Assembly (NCBI GenBank): GCA_027490195.1
Contig: JAIXYN010000053.1
Location: 164,571 to 228,570, forward strand
Reading direction: 5' to 3'
Length of the DNA: 64,000 nt
Source of the DNA: Verrucomicrobiaceae bacterium
GTDB lineage: Bacteria; Verrucomicrobiota; Verrucomicrobiia; Verrucomicrobiales; Verrucomicrobiaceae
The position numbers and the translations under genes were made by a program. How positions within the stretch are numbered: position 1 is the stretch's first letter; every line of letters begins with the position of its first letter. The notes under the pieces were generated by a model, which was not told where the DNA came from, searched no databases, and saw only the letters and a list, made by a program, of their open reading frames with translations. Shown here in pieces: positions 54,531 to 63,051 of the stretch.

Positions 54531-54830
54531 GCTTGGAATCAGGCAGTATGAGTAATTTTATCAATATTAACAATAAAATCCATAATTATTTTAAATTAAT
54601 TTGAACGCGCTCCCTTCTAACTTTGCAAATTTTCGTTTGCTGATAAGGCACTTCACCTTCTCTTGATACTCACTTAACTCGTTTATTGATAACGAATTGC
54701 GCAATGTTCGATTAGCGGTTAACACGACATTCTTTCAGGCTTTCACCCTAAACAGTTCGAATCGCAGTCTATTTCTTCAAAAAAAGCCCTGCCTTGCGCG
54801 ATCCACAGCCATGGCTAACCTTCCTGTCAC
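54531..54830. promoter_or_regulatory. AT-rich divergent intergenic region with candidate promoters
   Basis: This 300-bp stretch separates the coiled-coil gene from the Fur gene. It is AT-rich (long A/T runs at 54550-54600) and holds several TATAAT-like and TTGATA-like segments, and a TTATTGATAAC block near 54680. I see no gene in it. A Fur-type binding site (GATAATGATAATC repeat) was sought near 54680-54720 but no good match is present. Confidence 0.4.
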
Positions 54831-55310
54831 ATGGACGAACGTATCACTCAGCGCTTGGAGACACATCTGGCCAGCCAAGGACTGCGCCGCACCAAGCAGC
54901 GGGATGTCATTGTCGAGGCAGCCTTTGCCACCGATGACCACTTCAAAGCGGAGGAACTGTTGGAGAAGGCGCGCAAGCTCGACAACACCGTTTCACGGGC
55001 CACTGTTTATCGTACCCTGACCCTGCTGGTCGAGTGCGGGCTGCTGCGCGAGGTCGATCTGGGCCGCGACCAGACCTACTACGACCCCAATTTCCTCGAC
55101 AAGCCTCAGCACAACCACTTGATCTGCCTCGACTGCGATCGAGTGGTGGAGTTTGAGGATGATCACACCGCGCTGCTGCACGACTGCATCACAAGACGGC
55201 TGGGGTTTCAACCCAGCCTGAAAAGCATGCGCATCGAAGCCCGCTGTGATGAACTTCAGCGGCTTGGAAAATGCAGCTACCGCGATTCTAAGCTCGCGGT
55301 AGCAGGTTAA
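54831..55310 (+). CDS. fur: Fur-family ferric uptake/peroxide regulator
   Basis: The 159-residue protein is Fur-like: winged helix (about 1-80, with RATVYRTLTLLVECGLL), then the dimerisation domain with HNHLICLDCDRVVEFEDD (about 97-114), containing the regulatory His/Asp/Glu ligands and one CxxC. The second CxxC of many Fur proteins is absent, as in E. coli Fur, which keeps only the first pair. Second Fur-family gene in the window (the other is at 20419). It is convergent with the nagB fusion gene (6 bp between stops). Fur rather than PerR or Zur cannot be proved from motifs. Confidence 0.9.
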   Translation: MDERITQRLETHLASQGLRRTKQRDVIVEAAFATDDHFKAEELLEKARKLDNTVSRATVYRTLTLLVECGLLREVDLGRDQTYYDPNFLDKPQHNHLICLDCDRVVEFEDDHTALLHDCITRRLGFQPSLKSMRIEARCDELQRLGKCSYRDSKLAVAG

Positions 55311-55316
55311 ATGGGA

Positions 55317-57203
55317 TCACACCCGGCGCCAGCGCTGGAATGTCTCAATGGCCTCGTACTCGGCCAAACCGAGCGCATCGTACAGGCGCGCATTTTCGCG
55401 ATTGTTCTCCGGCGCCTCTCTTTCCAGAGAGGACAGCGCACCGTAGCGTGAGATCGCATTTGCCTTCCGCTCAATCTGCAGCGGGCTCATCGGAATCGCC
55501 ATGTCGATCTCGTGGGACTCCAGCGGACGCTCTTTGCCACGATACAGCCACACGCTGCAGGAACCCGCGAACTCCTCTCCCGCACACGCCTGCAAGGCGG
55601 CCACCAGCAGGCGGAAGCAAATGCCCGACACGCTCGATGGATCGGCCGCGTCACCCGTGATGTAAATCTGATGGGGTTTATGCTCCATGAGCAGACGCAC
55701 CAGCGCCTTGTGGTCTTCCTCCGTGCTCTTGAAGCGGCGGTAGCGGCCCTGTTCATAAAAGGGCAGATCCACAAAGGTGACACGGTCGTTGGCCAAGCCC
55801 ACGGTGTGGGCTGCATCACGCAGTTCACCGCGCAGAATCAGGCCCTTGAGCTGCCGCAGCAGCGGCGGGTCTTCGCCGAATTCCCCCTTCGCTTCCAGCA
55901 GGCTCAGCGCTTCCCGCGCGTAGGCCACCTGAGCGCCCCACGTGGCAGGATTGGCCGCATTGGAGGCCAGCTCCAGCAGTGTCTCGGCAAATTTATCCGC
56001 CTCGCTGTCTGGCACGCGCAGACTGCCGGAAGTCAGCGCGATCAGACGCACGTCATGCCCCTGTTCCACCATTCGATCAATCGTACCGCCCATGCCGGTG
56101 ATGGCATCTTGAGGTTCCGGACTGAAGACCAGGCAACGTTTTGGATACGGACGCGCACGCTCAGGACGATAGGTGTCGTCCTCATCGGGCTTGCCTCCGG
56201 GCCAGCCGGTGATGGTGTGCTGTAGCTGGTTGAAGATGCGGATATTGAGCTGATAAGCCGGACCTTGTTCCGAAAGCAGATCGGAAAGGCCGTTCTCATT
56301 GTAGTGCTCGTCGATCAGCTTCAGAATCGGCCGCTTGATCTTGAAGGCCTGCCACACCATCGCGCGGCGGGTCTCACGCGGTGTCCATGATGCCGGACCG
56401 ACAAGCCAGGGCAGTTTGATGCGGGTAAGTTCGCGAGATGCACCGTGGTCAATGAAGAACCGCGCATCCGGATGATCCTGCAGGAAGGAAGCTGAAATCA
56501 CTTCCGTCATCGGCCCTTCGACGGCTTTGGCCACCATGACGGCTTTGTTCTCGCCCCACGCCATCAGCACCAGCTTTTTCGCCCGCAGGATCGAACCCAC
56601 ACCCATGGTGATCGCGAAGTGCGGCACGTTCTGTTCCCCACGGAAATCACTCGCCGCGTCTTGGCGAGTCACACGGTCCAGCGTGATGCGGCGGGTCAAA
56701 GAGTCGCGGCTGGAACCGGGCTCATTGAAGCCGATGTGACCCGTCCGGCCAATGCCGAGAATCTGCAGATCTATACCGCCGGCAGCTTCGATCTGCTCTT
56801 CATACTGGCGGCAGTGGTTGAAGACCTGATCTCCCGGCACCGTGCCGCTGGGGAGGTTGATGTTCGCCTTCGGGATGTCGATGTGGTCAAACAACTGCTC
56901 CGCCATGAACATCGAATAGCTCTCAGGATGGTCGGCGCTGAGGCCGTAATACTCGTCGAGGTTGAAGGTGATGACGTTTTTGAAGCTCAGCCCCTCCTCC
57001 TTGTGCAGACGAATCAGTTCACGATAAAACGGCACCGGAGTCGAGCCCGTCGCCATGCCCAGAACCGCAGGCTTGCCAGCTTTGTTCTTCGTCTCGATGA
57101 TGAGCTTCACTTCCTGCGCCAGTGCTTTGGCCGCCTTGGCAGAATCTGGGAAAATGACGGTCGGAACTTTCTCGTAGGCTTCGGCAGGAGGACGAATGGA
57201 CAT
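55317..57203 (-). CDS. nagB: Glucosamine-6-phosphate deaminase fused to an inactive-looking PIG-L domain
   Basis: The ATG at 57203 is used; a GTG at 57224 would add 7 residues. Residues 1-310 are NagB: MATGSTPVPFYRELI, FNLDEYYGL (substrate-binding Asp/Glu), and GIGRTGHIGFNEPGS with the ring-opening His. The remaining ~310 residues match the PIG-L deacetylase fused to NagB in Bacteroidetes, but the metal motif has changed: the expected HPDD is EPQD (CLVFSPEPQDAITGMGG, near 360), and the later DPH-type motif is DPSSVSG. So the deaminase should work (GlcN6P to F6P and ammonia), while the second domain has lost its metal site. No nagA is adjacent. Confidence 0.88.
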   Translation of the reverse strand: MSIRPPAEAYEKVPTVIFPDSAKAAKALAQEVKLIIETKNKAGKPAVLGMATGSTPVPFYRELIRLHKEEGLSFKNVITFNLDEYYGLSADHPESYSMFMAEQLFDHIDIPKANINLPSGTVPGDQVFNHCRQYEEQIEAAGGIDLQILGIGRTGHIGFNEPGSSRDSLTRRITLDRVTRQDAASDFRGEQNVPHFAITMGVGSILRAKKLVLMAWGENKAVMVAKAVEGPMTEVISASFLQDHPDARFFIDHGASRELTRIKLPWLVGPASWTPRETRRAMVWQAFKIKRPILKLIDEHYNENGLSDLLSEQGPAYQLNIRIFNQLQHTITGWPGGKPDEDDTYRPERARPYPKRCLVFSPEPQDAITGMGGTIDRMVEQGHDVRLIALTSGSLRVPDSEADKFAETLLELASNAANPATWGAQVAYAREALSLLEAKGEFGEDPPLLRQLKGLILRGELRDAAHTVGLANDRVTFVDLPFYEQGRYRRFKSTEEDHKALVRLLMEHKPHQIYITGDAADPSSVSGICFRLLVAALQACAGEEFAGSCSVWLYRGKERPLESHEIDMAIPMSPLQIERKANAISRYGALSSLEREAPENNRENARLYDALGLAEYEAIETFQRWRRV

Positions 57204-57338
57204 GGTGGTAGGTTGGGGGTGCACGAAGAGAACGCGAAATACCGCGCACGCAACTCGCTTTCACGTCACGCGCCTCCCGTTAGGTGCAGACTAATGAGCT
57301 ATCATTGCATGGCGTGAGCCATTTCAACGAAGCGAACC

Positions 57339-58253
57339 TCACTCCAGATCCAACTCAGGCTTGAAATCCGATGCATGGTACGAACTGCGCACCAGCGGCG
57401 CACTCGCCACGTGGCGGAAGCCCTTCTTCAAGGCGATCTGCTTGTAGTTCTCAAACGTGTCCGGGTGGACGTACTCGATCACCGGCAAATGCTGGGGCGA
57501 AGGACGCAAGTACTGGCCCAGGGTCAGCACAGTGACGTCATGCTCACGCAGATCGTCCATCGCCTGAAACAGTTCCGTCTCCGTCTCGCCGAGGCCGAGC
57601 ATGAGACCGCTCTTCGTGGCGCACTTGGTGCCGAGTTCTTCCGCCATCGCCTTCGCACGCTTCAGCACATGCAGGCTGCGGTGATACATCGCACGACTGC
57701 GCACCAGCGGCGTCAGGCGCTCCACGGTTTCGAGGTTGTGATTGAAGATATGCGGCTTCGCCTTCATCACGACTTCCAGCGCGTCGTCCTTGCCATTGAA
57801 ATCAGGCACAAGAATCTCAATCGTGATCGTCGGCACGGCTTCGCGCACGGCCTCGATGGTCCGGGCAAAGTGTTCTGCGCCGCCGTCCTTCATGTCGTCA
57901 CGCGCCACGGCAGTGATGACGACGTGGTTCAACCCCATGCGCTTCGTCGCCTCAGCCACGCGCTGCGGTTCATCAGCTTCCAGAGCAAAAGGCTTGGCCG
58001 TTTTGACCGCGCAGAAGCCGCAGGCACGCGTACAGCGGTCGCCGGCGATCATGAACGTCGCCGAGCCCTGGCTCCAGCACTCCCAGCGGTTCGGGCATTG
58101 CGCCTCTTCGCAGACCGTGTGCAGCTTCAAATCGGTGATCAGCCCCTTCGTGCTCCAGAACTTCGGGTCACGCGGCAGCGTCACACGGATCCATTCCGGT
58201 TTTTTGTCGCGATGCAGGGCGGGGTCGATCTTGGGGGTCATGGGCGGGGGCAT
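57339..58253 (-). CDS. lipA: Lipoyl synthase
   Basis: The start at 58253 (MPPPMTPKID) keeps the family-typical length (304 residues); the ORF extends upstream to 58391 through noncoding sequence. The auxiliary [4Fe-4S] motif CEEAQCPNRWEC (about 55-66) and the radical-SAM motif CTRACGFC (CxxxCxxC) are intact, with the C-terminal RSSYHA segment (RSSYHASDF) whose Ser binds the auxiliary cluster. LipA inserts sulfur into octanoyl groups of pyruvate and 2-oxoglutarate dehydrogenase E2 and GcvH. lipB is not adjacent. The 231 bp upstream (58254-58483) hold no convincing gene. Confidence 0.96.
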   Translation of the reverse strand: MPPPMTPKIDPALHRDKKPEWIRVTLPRDPKFWSTKGLITDLKLHTVCEEAQCPNRWECWSQGSATFMIAGDRCTRACGFCAVKTAKPFALEADEPQRVAEATKRMGLNHVVITAVARDDMKDGGAEHFARTIEAVREAVPTITIEILVPDFNGKDDALEVVMKAKPHIFNHNLETVERLTPLVRSRAMYHRSLHVLKRAKAMAEELGTKCATKSGLMLGLGETETELFQAMDDLREHDVTVLTLGQYLRPSPQHLPVIEYVHPDTFENYKQIALKKGFRHVASAPLVRSSYHASDFKPELDLE

Positions 58254-58483
58254 GATTGGCCCAAAAAGGGGCAATTGCAACGCGTTTGGACATACTCCCA
58301 CGGCGCGATAGAATCGAGATCGTGGCGCCGGTGATGAAATCAATCTCACTTCCACCACTTGAGGAAGCCACCTCGCCCCAAAATTCGGCACATATGAATT
58401 TGTCTGAGGCAGAATTCGGCGCGAGTTCTGGGAATCTGAGGACAGTGGGATATTCCTCTCTCAGCCACGAAAAAATGTCATTT

Positions 58484-59275
58484 TCAGCTGTGAGTAAGCT
58501 GATGCCAACGAGTGAATAGCACTCGTGCGTAGCTGGCAGCATCAATCGAGTAGGCCCCAAGAGCATAACCATCATTTGCCTCTACCAAGGCGGTCTCCCC
58601 CGTATCCAGCAAACCGAAATCGATCCCGTACGCAGCTGGAGCCTCACCTGATGCGGCGAATCGTTGGATAGCTTCGCTGATTGAGGATTGGGACAGGGAT
58701 GCCGAAGCATCGCCTGCATAGTGATCCTGAGACACGATATCTGCACCAACAACATAGATACGAAATTCAGATGTCCATCTCACGATCTCGGAGCACCATA
58801 ACGGTTCCTGCCGGCTCACTCCTGAGAGGAAAGACATGTCAGAGGGGGATTGAAACACCTTGCCTGTAAACAGCTTCCGACGACCAGCAGGCTTGGCAAA
58901 GACCTCTCTTCCATCATAAAGCGCGGACTCCAGCGCCGCTACCGAACTCCGCCAGACTCGACGATGAAAGTACGGCTCAAGCGATTTCGGAAAGTCGTTC
59001 GGCACGGGCACCTCGATGCCCAAGTGCTTCATCGCTCCATGCATGGCGTCCATGTCACCGCAGATAAAGCATTCACGAGTCAGCGGAAGCTGCCGTCGCT
59101 GTACCTGCTTGGCCAAAAAGGGCACCACCTCCATGCCCAGCCGCCCGCACTCCTTATGGATCAGCGACTCTTCATGGCGGTACTTTCGCAGGCCATTCTG
59201 CTCCAAATAGGCACGTTTAAACATATTCATAGCGGCGACTGGCTGCATGACCTCATGGGTGGGGATCTCGCTCAT
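58484..59275 (-). CDS. ATP-grasp domain protein (DUF4343-like)
   Basis: The 263-residue protein has the ATP-grasp layout: a nucleotide-binding Lys in VFAKPAGRRKLFTG (about 138-151), and a metal-binding ALVEANDGYALGAY (about 232-245) with Glu/Asn ligands. The middle CSEIVRWTSEFRIYVVGADIV contains an EFR-type Glu-Phe-Arg that pairs with Lys. Such small grasp proteins ligate an acid to an amine, often a peptide or modified amino acid. No partner peptide gene is visible beside it. Base composition is slightly lower in GC than the neighbours. It diverges from pyrD (90 bp). Confidence 0.75.
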   Translation of the reverse strand: MSEIPTHEVMQPVAAMNMFKRAYLEQNGLRKYRHEESLIHKECGRLGMEVVPFLAKQVQRRQLPLTRECFICGDMDAMHGAMKHLGIEVPVPNDFPKSLEPYFHRRVWRSSVAALESALYDGREVFAKPAGRRKLFTGKVFQSPSDMSFLSGVSRQEPLWCSEIVRWTSEFRIYVVGADIVSQDHYAGDASASLSQSSISEAIQRFAASGEAPAAYGIDFGLLDTGETALVEANDGYALGAYSIDAASYARVLFTRWHQLTHS

Positions 59276-59365
59276 CGGAGTTGTGAAGATCAGCGATCGA
59301 TTACGAATCTGCCCTCTTGTCAGCAGATTTCCACTACCCTCTTTAGTTCAGATTCTTCCCCACCT

Positions 59366-60481
59366 ATGTCCCTCTATTCCACCCTCATTCGTCCCCTGCT
59401 CTTCCAGCTCGATGCGGAAACAGCGCATCATGGGACGGTCGAGGCCTGTCGCATCGCAGGGGCGCTGCCTTTCGTCCCGCAGATCACCCGGGCCTGCCTG
59501 GAATTCAAAGCACCGGAGCTTCAATGCGAGGTTGCAGGGCTGCAGTTCGATCATCCCATCGGACTCGCCGCAGGCTGGGACAAAAGCGGGCGTGCCTTGC
59601 GCATGCTCGACAATCTGGGCTTCTCCTTTGCCGAGATCGGCTCCATTTCCGCACAGCCATCGCATGGCAATCCAAAGCCTCGTCTTTTCCGGCTGCCAAA
59701 GGATGAGGCCATCATCGTCAACTACGGCCTGCCAAACGACGGCGCGGAAGTCATCGCACGCCGGCTGGCCGCACATCGCATGCGAATTCCGCTCGGTGTA
59801 AACATCGTCAAAACCAACTACGGTCCCTATGCGCCCGCGTGCAGTGACGATGCCATCCTCGCCGACTACGAGCGCAGTGTCTCGCTGGTGCATCGTCATG
59901 CCGATTATCTCATGCTGAACTTGAGCTGCCCCAATGCCGCCGGAGGAAAAGACTTCTACGCTCAGCCCGGCAGCATCACCCGCCTGCTGCACTTGCTGAA
60001 AATGCTTAACCTCACCTGCCCCGTGTTTTTGAAAGTCGCACCTCGTGATGATCCAGCAGAACACGAACGCCTGCTGGCAGAGGCAGACGCCTTCGAATTC
60101 GTGCGCGGCTTTTCCTTCAATCTCCCGCCCGGCAAACCCGCCACCCTGCGACTCACCACACCGCGCAACAAATGGGAACATCTGCCTGGTGCCGTATCCG
60201 GCAAACCTGTTGAAGACCTGATCAACCGCTGCATCGCCGGCCTTGCCACGCGCATGAACCGCCAGCGCCACATCATCATCGGCACCGGCGGCGTCTTCAC
60301 CGCAGCCGATGCCTACCGCAAGCTCCGGCTCGGTGCCTCGCTTGTGCAAATCTACACCGCACTCATCTATGAAGGCCCCGGTGTCATCTCACGCATCAAC
60401 CAAGGTCTTTGCAGACTGCTGACCATGGATGGATTCAGAAATGTGAGCGAGGCGGTTGGCTCTGATATTTGCCCAACATAA
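59366..60481 (+). CDS. pyrD: Dihydroorotate dehydrogenase (quinone), class 2
   Basis: The start MSLYSTLIRPLLFQLDAETAH at 59366 is the class 2 opening; the ORF is open from 58850 but that part lies antisense to the ATP-grasp gene. The 371-residue protein has the FMN barrel motifs: IGLAAGWDKSGRAL (about 68-81), EIGSISAQPSHGNPKPRLFRL, LNLSCPNAAGGKDF and IIGTGGVFTAADAYRKLRLGASLVQIYTALIYEGP near the end. The class 2 enzyme sits at the inner membrane and passes electrons to quinone in pyrimidine synthesis. It is convergent with the VOC gene (4 bp). Confidence 0.95.
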   Translation: MSLYSTLIRPLLFQLDAETAHHGTVEACRIAGALPFVPQITRACLEFKAPELQCEVAGLQFDHPIGLAAGWDKSGRALRMLDNLGFSFAEIGSISAQPSHGNPKPRLFRLPKDEAIIVNYGLPNDGAEVIARRLAAHRMRIPLGVNIVKTNYGPYAPACSDDAILADYERSVSLVHRHADYLMLNLSCPNAAGGKDFYAQPGSITRLLHLLKMLNLTCPVFLKVAPRDDPAEHERLLAEADAFEFVRGFSFNLPPGKPATLRLTTPRNKWEHLPGAVSGKPVEDLINRCIAGLATRMNRQRHIIIGTGGVFTAADAYRKLRLGASLVQIYTALIYEGPGVISRINQGLCRLLTMDGFRNVSEAVGSDICPT

Positions 60482-60485
60482 GGGA

Positions 60486-60836
60486 TCAATGCGCCCGCTT
60501 CCGCGTCAGCATGATCTCATTCCCCTCAGTATCCACGCACATCGCCAGGTGCGGCGGCTCACCATTCTCCGGCTGCGGCTCCCGCGTGAGCTGACCACCT
60601 GCCGCCACAATTTCACGCGCTCCCTCAATGACATCCGGCACCTGAAAACTAAGCCCGGTCCAAGTGCGGTCACCTTCACCACCGCCATGAATGCCAATGA
60701 TCCCGTCACAGATGGACACCTCACTGATAATGTCGTTCTGCTTGAGGATCGCACCGCCGAAGACGGTGGCATAAAAATTCACCGCGCGGTTCATGTCCGC
60801 TGCCCAGATGACGTATTTGAGTCGTTCTACTTTCAT
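60486..60836 (-). CDS. VOC superfamily protein (glyoxalase/dioxygenase-like)
   Basis: The 116-residue protein has the paired beta-alpha-beta-beta-beta VOC units: LKYVIWAADMNRAVNFYATVFGG (about 6-28) and the second half with PPHLAMCVDTEGNEIML. Metal ligands typical of glyoxalase I are not all present; a late Glu (GNEIML) is retained. The substrate is unknown. It is the last chromosomal gene before the cassette array, starting 148 bp left of the first attC-like site. Confidence 0.82.
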   Translation of the reverse strand: MKVERLKYVIWAADMNRAVNFYATVFGGAILKQNDIISEVSICDGIIGIHGGGEGDRTWTGLSFQVPDVIEGAREIVAAGGQLTREPQPENGEPPHLAMCVDTEGNEIMLTRKRAH

Positions 60837-60857
60837 GCAGCTTCACTGCCACAGTCC

Positions 60858-60913
60858 GTGCCCTGAAGACAGCGAATCTTGGCAGGTATCGCTAACGATT
60901 GCTTCAGGGGCAC
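60858..60913. repeat. Inverted repeat between the VOC gene and the cassette array
   Basis: An 11-bp inverted repeat GTGCCCTGAAG and its complement CTTCAGGGGCAC (one extra G) with a ~33-nt loop. Neither side has a T run, so it is not a clear terminator. It lies where the array meets the chromosome and could be a relic of the array end. A 10-residue frame (MPDLKEFLQE) just right of it may be the start of a truncated cassette. Confidence 0.4.
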
Positions 60914-60983
60914 TCTCAAGATGCGCCGATATTCACTCTTGTAGGAATTCTTTCAGGTCAGGCATATCCAGCGTTCCAATTTG

Positions 60984-61077
60984 GCAGAACGACTCGGATC
61001 AGGCGACGGCGAGCGGGAAGCGCCGATGACACGACAGATGCCATTCGAGCCCCCTGCCTGCATCCGTTTTGTTCGGC
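60984..61077 (-). repeat. attC-like site 1
   Basis: On the minus strand the site reads R'' GCCGAAC, spacer AAAA, L'' CGGATGCAGGC...GG, a variable loop, L' CCGTCGCCTGATCCG, spacer AGTC, R' GTTCTGC. L'' and L' are complementary with one extra base in L'', the extrahelical base that sets strand choice in integron attC sites. It overlaps the 3' end of the membrane-protein ORF at 60999-61409, whose tail reads through it. Confidence 0.72.
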
Positions 61078-61409
61078 CTCGTTCTAACTGATTGCTTCTG
61101 TCGTGGCGTCTGCTGCGGTAGCAACGCGTGTATCAACATCAGGGAAGCGGCAATCAGCGCAATAGCAAGAAGGTGGCATGCAATGTAGTTGAGGCGGTCC
61201 ACCGCCGAGGTGCGATCAAAAGCCCTCGTTAGCACGATGGGCAATGCAAGGACCAGCAGTATGGCAAGCATTGGCCATACCCCTAGAATCTCCTGACCTC
61301 GATCAAGCCTCGACTGATCAATACCCCGTGCGATGGGCAATGACAACGCACCGGTAATCACTGCCACAAGTGCCGTCTCAATCTCAAAATGCCGGAGAAT
61401 CGCTCTCAT
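60999..61409 (-). CDS. Cassette-encoded small membrane protein
   Basis: The 136-residue protein has three or four hydrophobic helices (about 12-30, 43-62, 74-95) in a compact integral-membrane layout, with HFEIETALVAVITGALS at the start. From about residue 110 (RTRPNKTDAGRG) its sequence is the attC-like site read in frame; this C-terminal tail is a usual by-product of cassette ORFs running into attC. The start codon overlaps the stop of the preceding small gene (TTATGAG), so the two are translated as a unit. Function unknown. It belongs to the cassette array, not to the chromosomal backbone. Confidence 0.65.
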   Translation of the reverse strand: MRAILRHFEIETALVAVITGALSLPIARGIDQSRLDRGQEILGVWPMLAILLVLALPIVLTRAFDRTSAVDRLNYIACHLLAIALIAASLMLIHALLPQQTPRQKQSVRTRPNKTDAGRGLEWHLSCHRRFPLAVA

Positions 61410-61600
61410 AATGTTCGTAGAGCTTCCTCGATCCAGGAGCGAAACTCAGGAGGGCATGGATACGCTCGTGGAGCCAAGCTCTGCCTGAGTCTCATGGGTA
61501 ATCCCAACTCGGACTTCACATGAGCAATGTGACATGTCTTCACGACTCGTCCGTGCCGTGTTCGAACATACTCCTGAATCTGCTTGTAGGTCGGCATCAT
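61406..61600 (-). CDS. Small conserved cassette protein (MPTYKQIQ family)
   Basis: The 64-residue protein opens MMPTYKQIQEYVRTRHGRVVK, a start recognisable from a family of ~60-70-residue proteins (MPTYxxIQxYVxxxxGFVPKTCWI) often met in mobile regions, ending CPPEFRSWIEEALRTL. The sequence is short, basic and probably DNA- or RNA-associated, but its function is not established to my knowledge. Its stop overlaps the start of the 60999-61409 membrane protein by 4 bp, so the two form one cassette. The IS110 element begins within a few bases of its start. Confidence 0.7.
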   Translation of the reverse strand: MMPTYKQIQEYVRTRHGRVVKTCHIAHVKSELGLPMRLRQSLAPRAYPCPPEFRSWIEEALRTL

Positions 61601-61682
61601 GCTGGATGGCAGGGCGAGTGGCGCTGTTGGTTGGGCGAGACTTTATGGCTGCGGCCCGAATTGCGTGAGCAGGTCGGAAGCG

Positions 61683-61785
61683 CAGCACGTTTGATTGAAA
61701 AAGGCGTGGTGTGCTGGCTGCATGTGTTTCGCGGGCTGCTTCTGGCGAAGCCTATCCGCATGTTCGGGGAGGGACGAGCAGTCCC
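61683..61785 (+). ncRNA. Candidate bridge RNA region of the IS110 element
   Basis: Upstream of the transposase lies a structured non-coding stretch with at least three hairpins: CAGCAC/GTGCTG (61683-61716), GCTTC/GAAGC with a TGGC loop (61738-61751), and GGGAC/GTCCC (61771-61785) followed by TTTT. IS110 elements are known to make a bridge RNA from this position that pairs target and donor DNA. Pairing loops cannot be assigned by eye. Confidence 0.5.
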
Positions 61786-61827
61786 TTTTGACGAACGAAG
61801 TAAAGAGCAACCAACACACCCCATCAT

Positions 61828-63051
61828 ATGAGCAAAGAAGTATTGTATTTGGGCCTCGATGTCCATGCCGAAAACATTGCCGTCGCCATCGCCGAGCCGG
61901 GCCGCGACGGAGAAGTCAGGAACTATGGAGAGATCCCCAACACCTTTCACAGCGTTGAAAAACTGCTGCGCAAGCTGGGCCATCCAGACAAGGAGCTGAG
62001 GGTTTGTTATGAGGCGGGTCCTTGCGGCTTCGTGCTGGCACGCTTCCTGAAGAAGAAAGGCATCGCCTGTGATGTCATCGCCCCATCGCTCACGCCCAAA
62101 GGATCGGGTGATAAGATCAAGACGGATCGTCGCGATGCACGCATGCTCGCACGCCTTCATCGTGCCGGTGAGCTGACCGCTGTGCATGTCCCCGATGAGC
62201 GCGATGAAGCCATCCGCGACCTCTGCCGTGCCCGCACCGATGCCGTGCAGGATCAGCGCAGCGGACGCCATCAACTCAAGGCCTTCCTTCTGCGCAACGG
62301 CTACCGCTACGGTGAGAAGACCTCGTGGAGCGCCGCTCACATGCGTTACCTGCGTGAATTGATCCTGCCGCACCCCGCCATGAAGATCGTGCTCGAAGAG
62401 TATCTGCAATGCATTGATGCCGCAACGGAACGAATCGAGCGACTCGAGGTGCCTATGAAGGCATTGCTCAACGAGTGGCACATGAAGCCCGTCGTGCTCG
62501 CTCTCATGGGGTTTAAAGGTTATCAAACCGTCGCCGCCATGATCACCGTCAGCGAGATCGGTGACATCCACCGCTTTCCCCATCCACGGCAGCTCATGGC
62601 CTATCTCGGACTTGTGCCGAGTGAAAGCAGCAGCGGCGGCAGCCGCGCCCAAGGAACCATCACCAAATGCGGCAACGGCCACCTGCGCTGGATCTTCAAC
62701 GAATGCGCCCAGCACTACCGCCTGCCACCGAAGATCAGCCAGGAACTCACCACACGGCAGGAAGCCATCCCCAAAGCACATCGACGTCAGGTCATCGAAA
62801 TCTCCTGGCGCTGTCAGAACCGACTGCATGAACGAGGGCGCAAGCTCGCCGCACGCGGCAAGACACGGCAGAAAGCGCAGATCGCCATGGCGCGGGAGCT
62901 CTCCGCCTTCGTGTGGGAAGTCATGAGAGCCGTGATGCCCAAAGCTGATGGCACTCAGGCCACCAGCACCGCACGTGCGCCAAAGGTCACAGAGAGCACC
63001 CAACCAGCCGTGAAGAAGAAAGGCCGCGAATACACCTTGAAGACGAAGTGA
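61828..63051 (+). CDS. IS110-family transposase/recombinase (DEDD type)
   Basis: The 407-residue protein has the N-terminal RuvC-like DEDD domain: LYLGLDVHAENIAVA (Asp11), VCYEAGPCG (Glu ~62), IKTDRRDARMLARL (two Asp near 97-100). The C-terminal transposase_20 domain carries MGFKGYQTVAAMITVSEIGD, then FPHPRQLMAYLGLVPSES and SSGGSRAQGTITKCGNGHLRW, with the serine that attacks DNA in this family. It acts with a bridge RNA to recombine DNA. The ORF is intact, so the element may be active. Confidence 0.95.
   Translation: MSKEVLYLGLDVHAENIAVAIAEPGRDGEVRNYGEIPNTFHSVEKLLRKLGHPDKELRVCYEAGPCGFVLARFLKKKGIACDVIAPSLTPKGSGDKIKTDRRDARMLARLHRAGELTAVHVPDERDEAIRDLCRARTDAVQDQRSGRHQLKAFLLRNGYRYGEKTSWSAAHMRYLRELILPHPAMKIVLEEYLQCIDAATERIERLEVPMKALLNEWHMKPVVLALMGFKGYQTVAAMITVSEIGDIHRFPHPRQLMAYLGLVPSESSSGGSRAQGTITKCGNGHLRWIFNECAQHYRLPPKISQELTTRQEAIPKAHRRQVIEISWRCQNRLHERGRKLAARGKTRQKAQIAMARELSAFVWEVMRAVMPKADGTQATSTARAPKVTESTQPAVKKKGREYTLKTK

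Noticed and set aside
54680..54720. Fur-box autoregulation site upstream of fur
   Set aside because: The TTATTGATAAC block matches a Fur box poorly and has no inverted partner.
58168..58575. 135-residue minus-strand frame between the ATP-grasp gene and lipA
   Set aside because: It starts inside the ATP-grasp gene, includes the lipA start, and no part resembles a protein family.
58850..59365. 5' extension of pyrD
   Set aside because: It lies antisense to the ATP-grasp gene and precedes the class 2 PyrD start at 59366.
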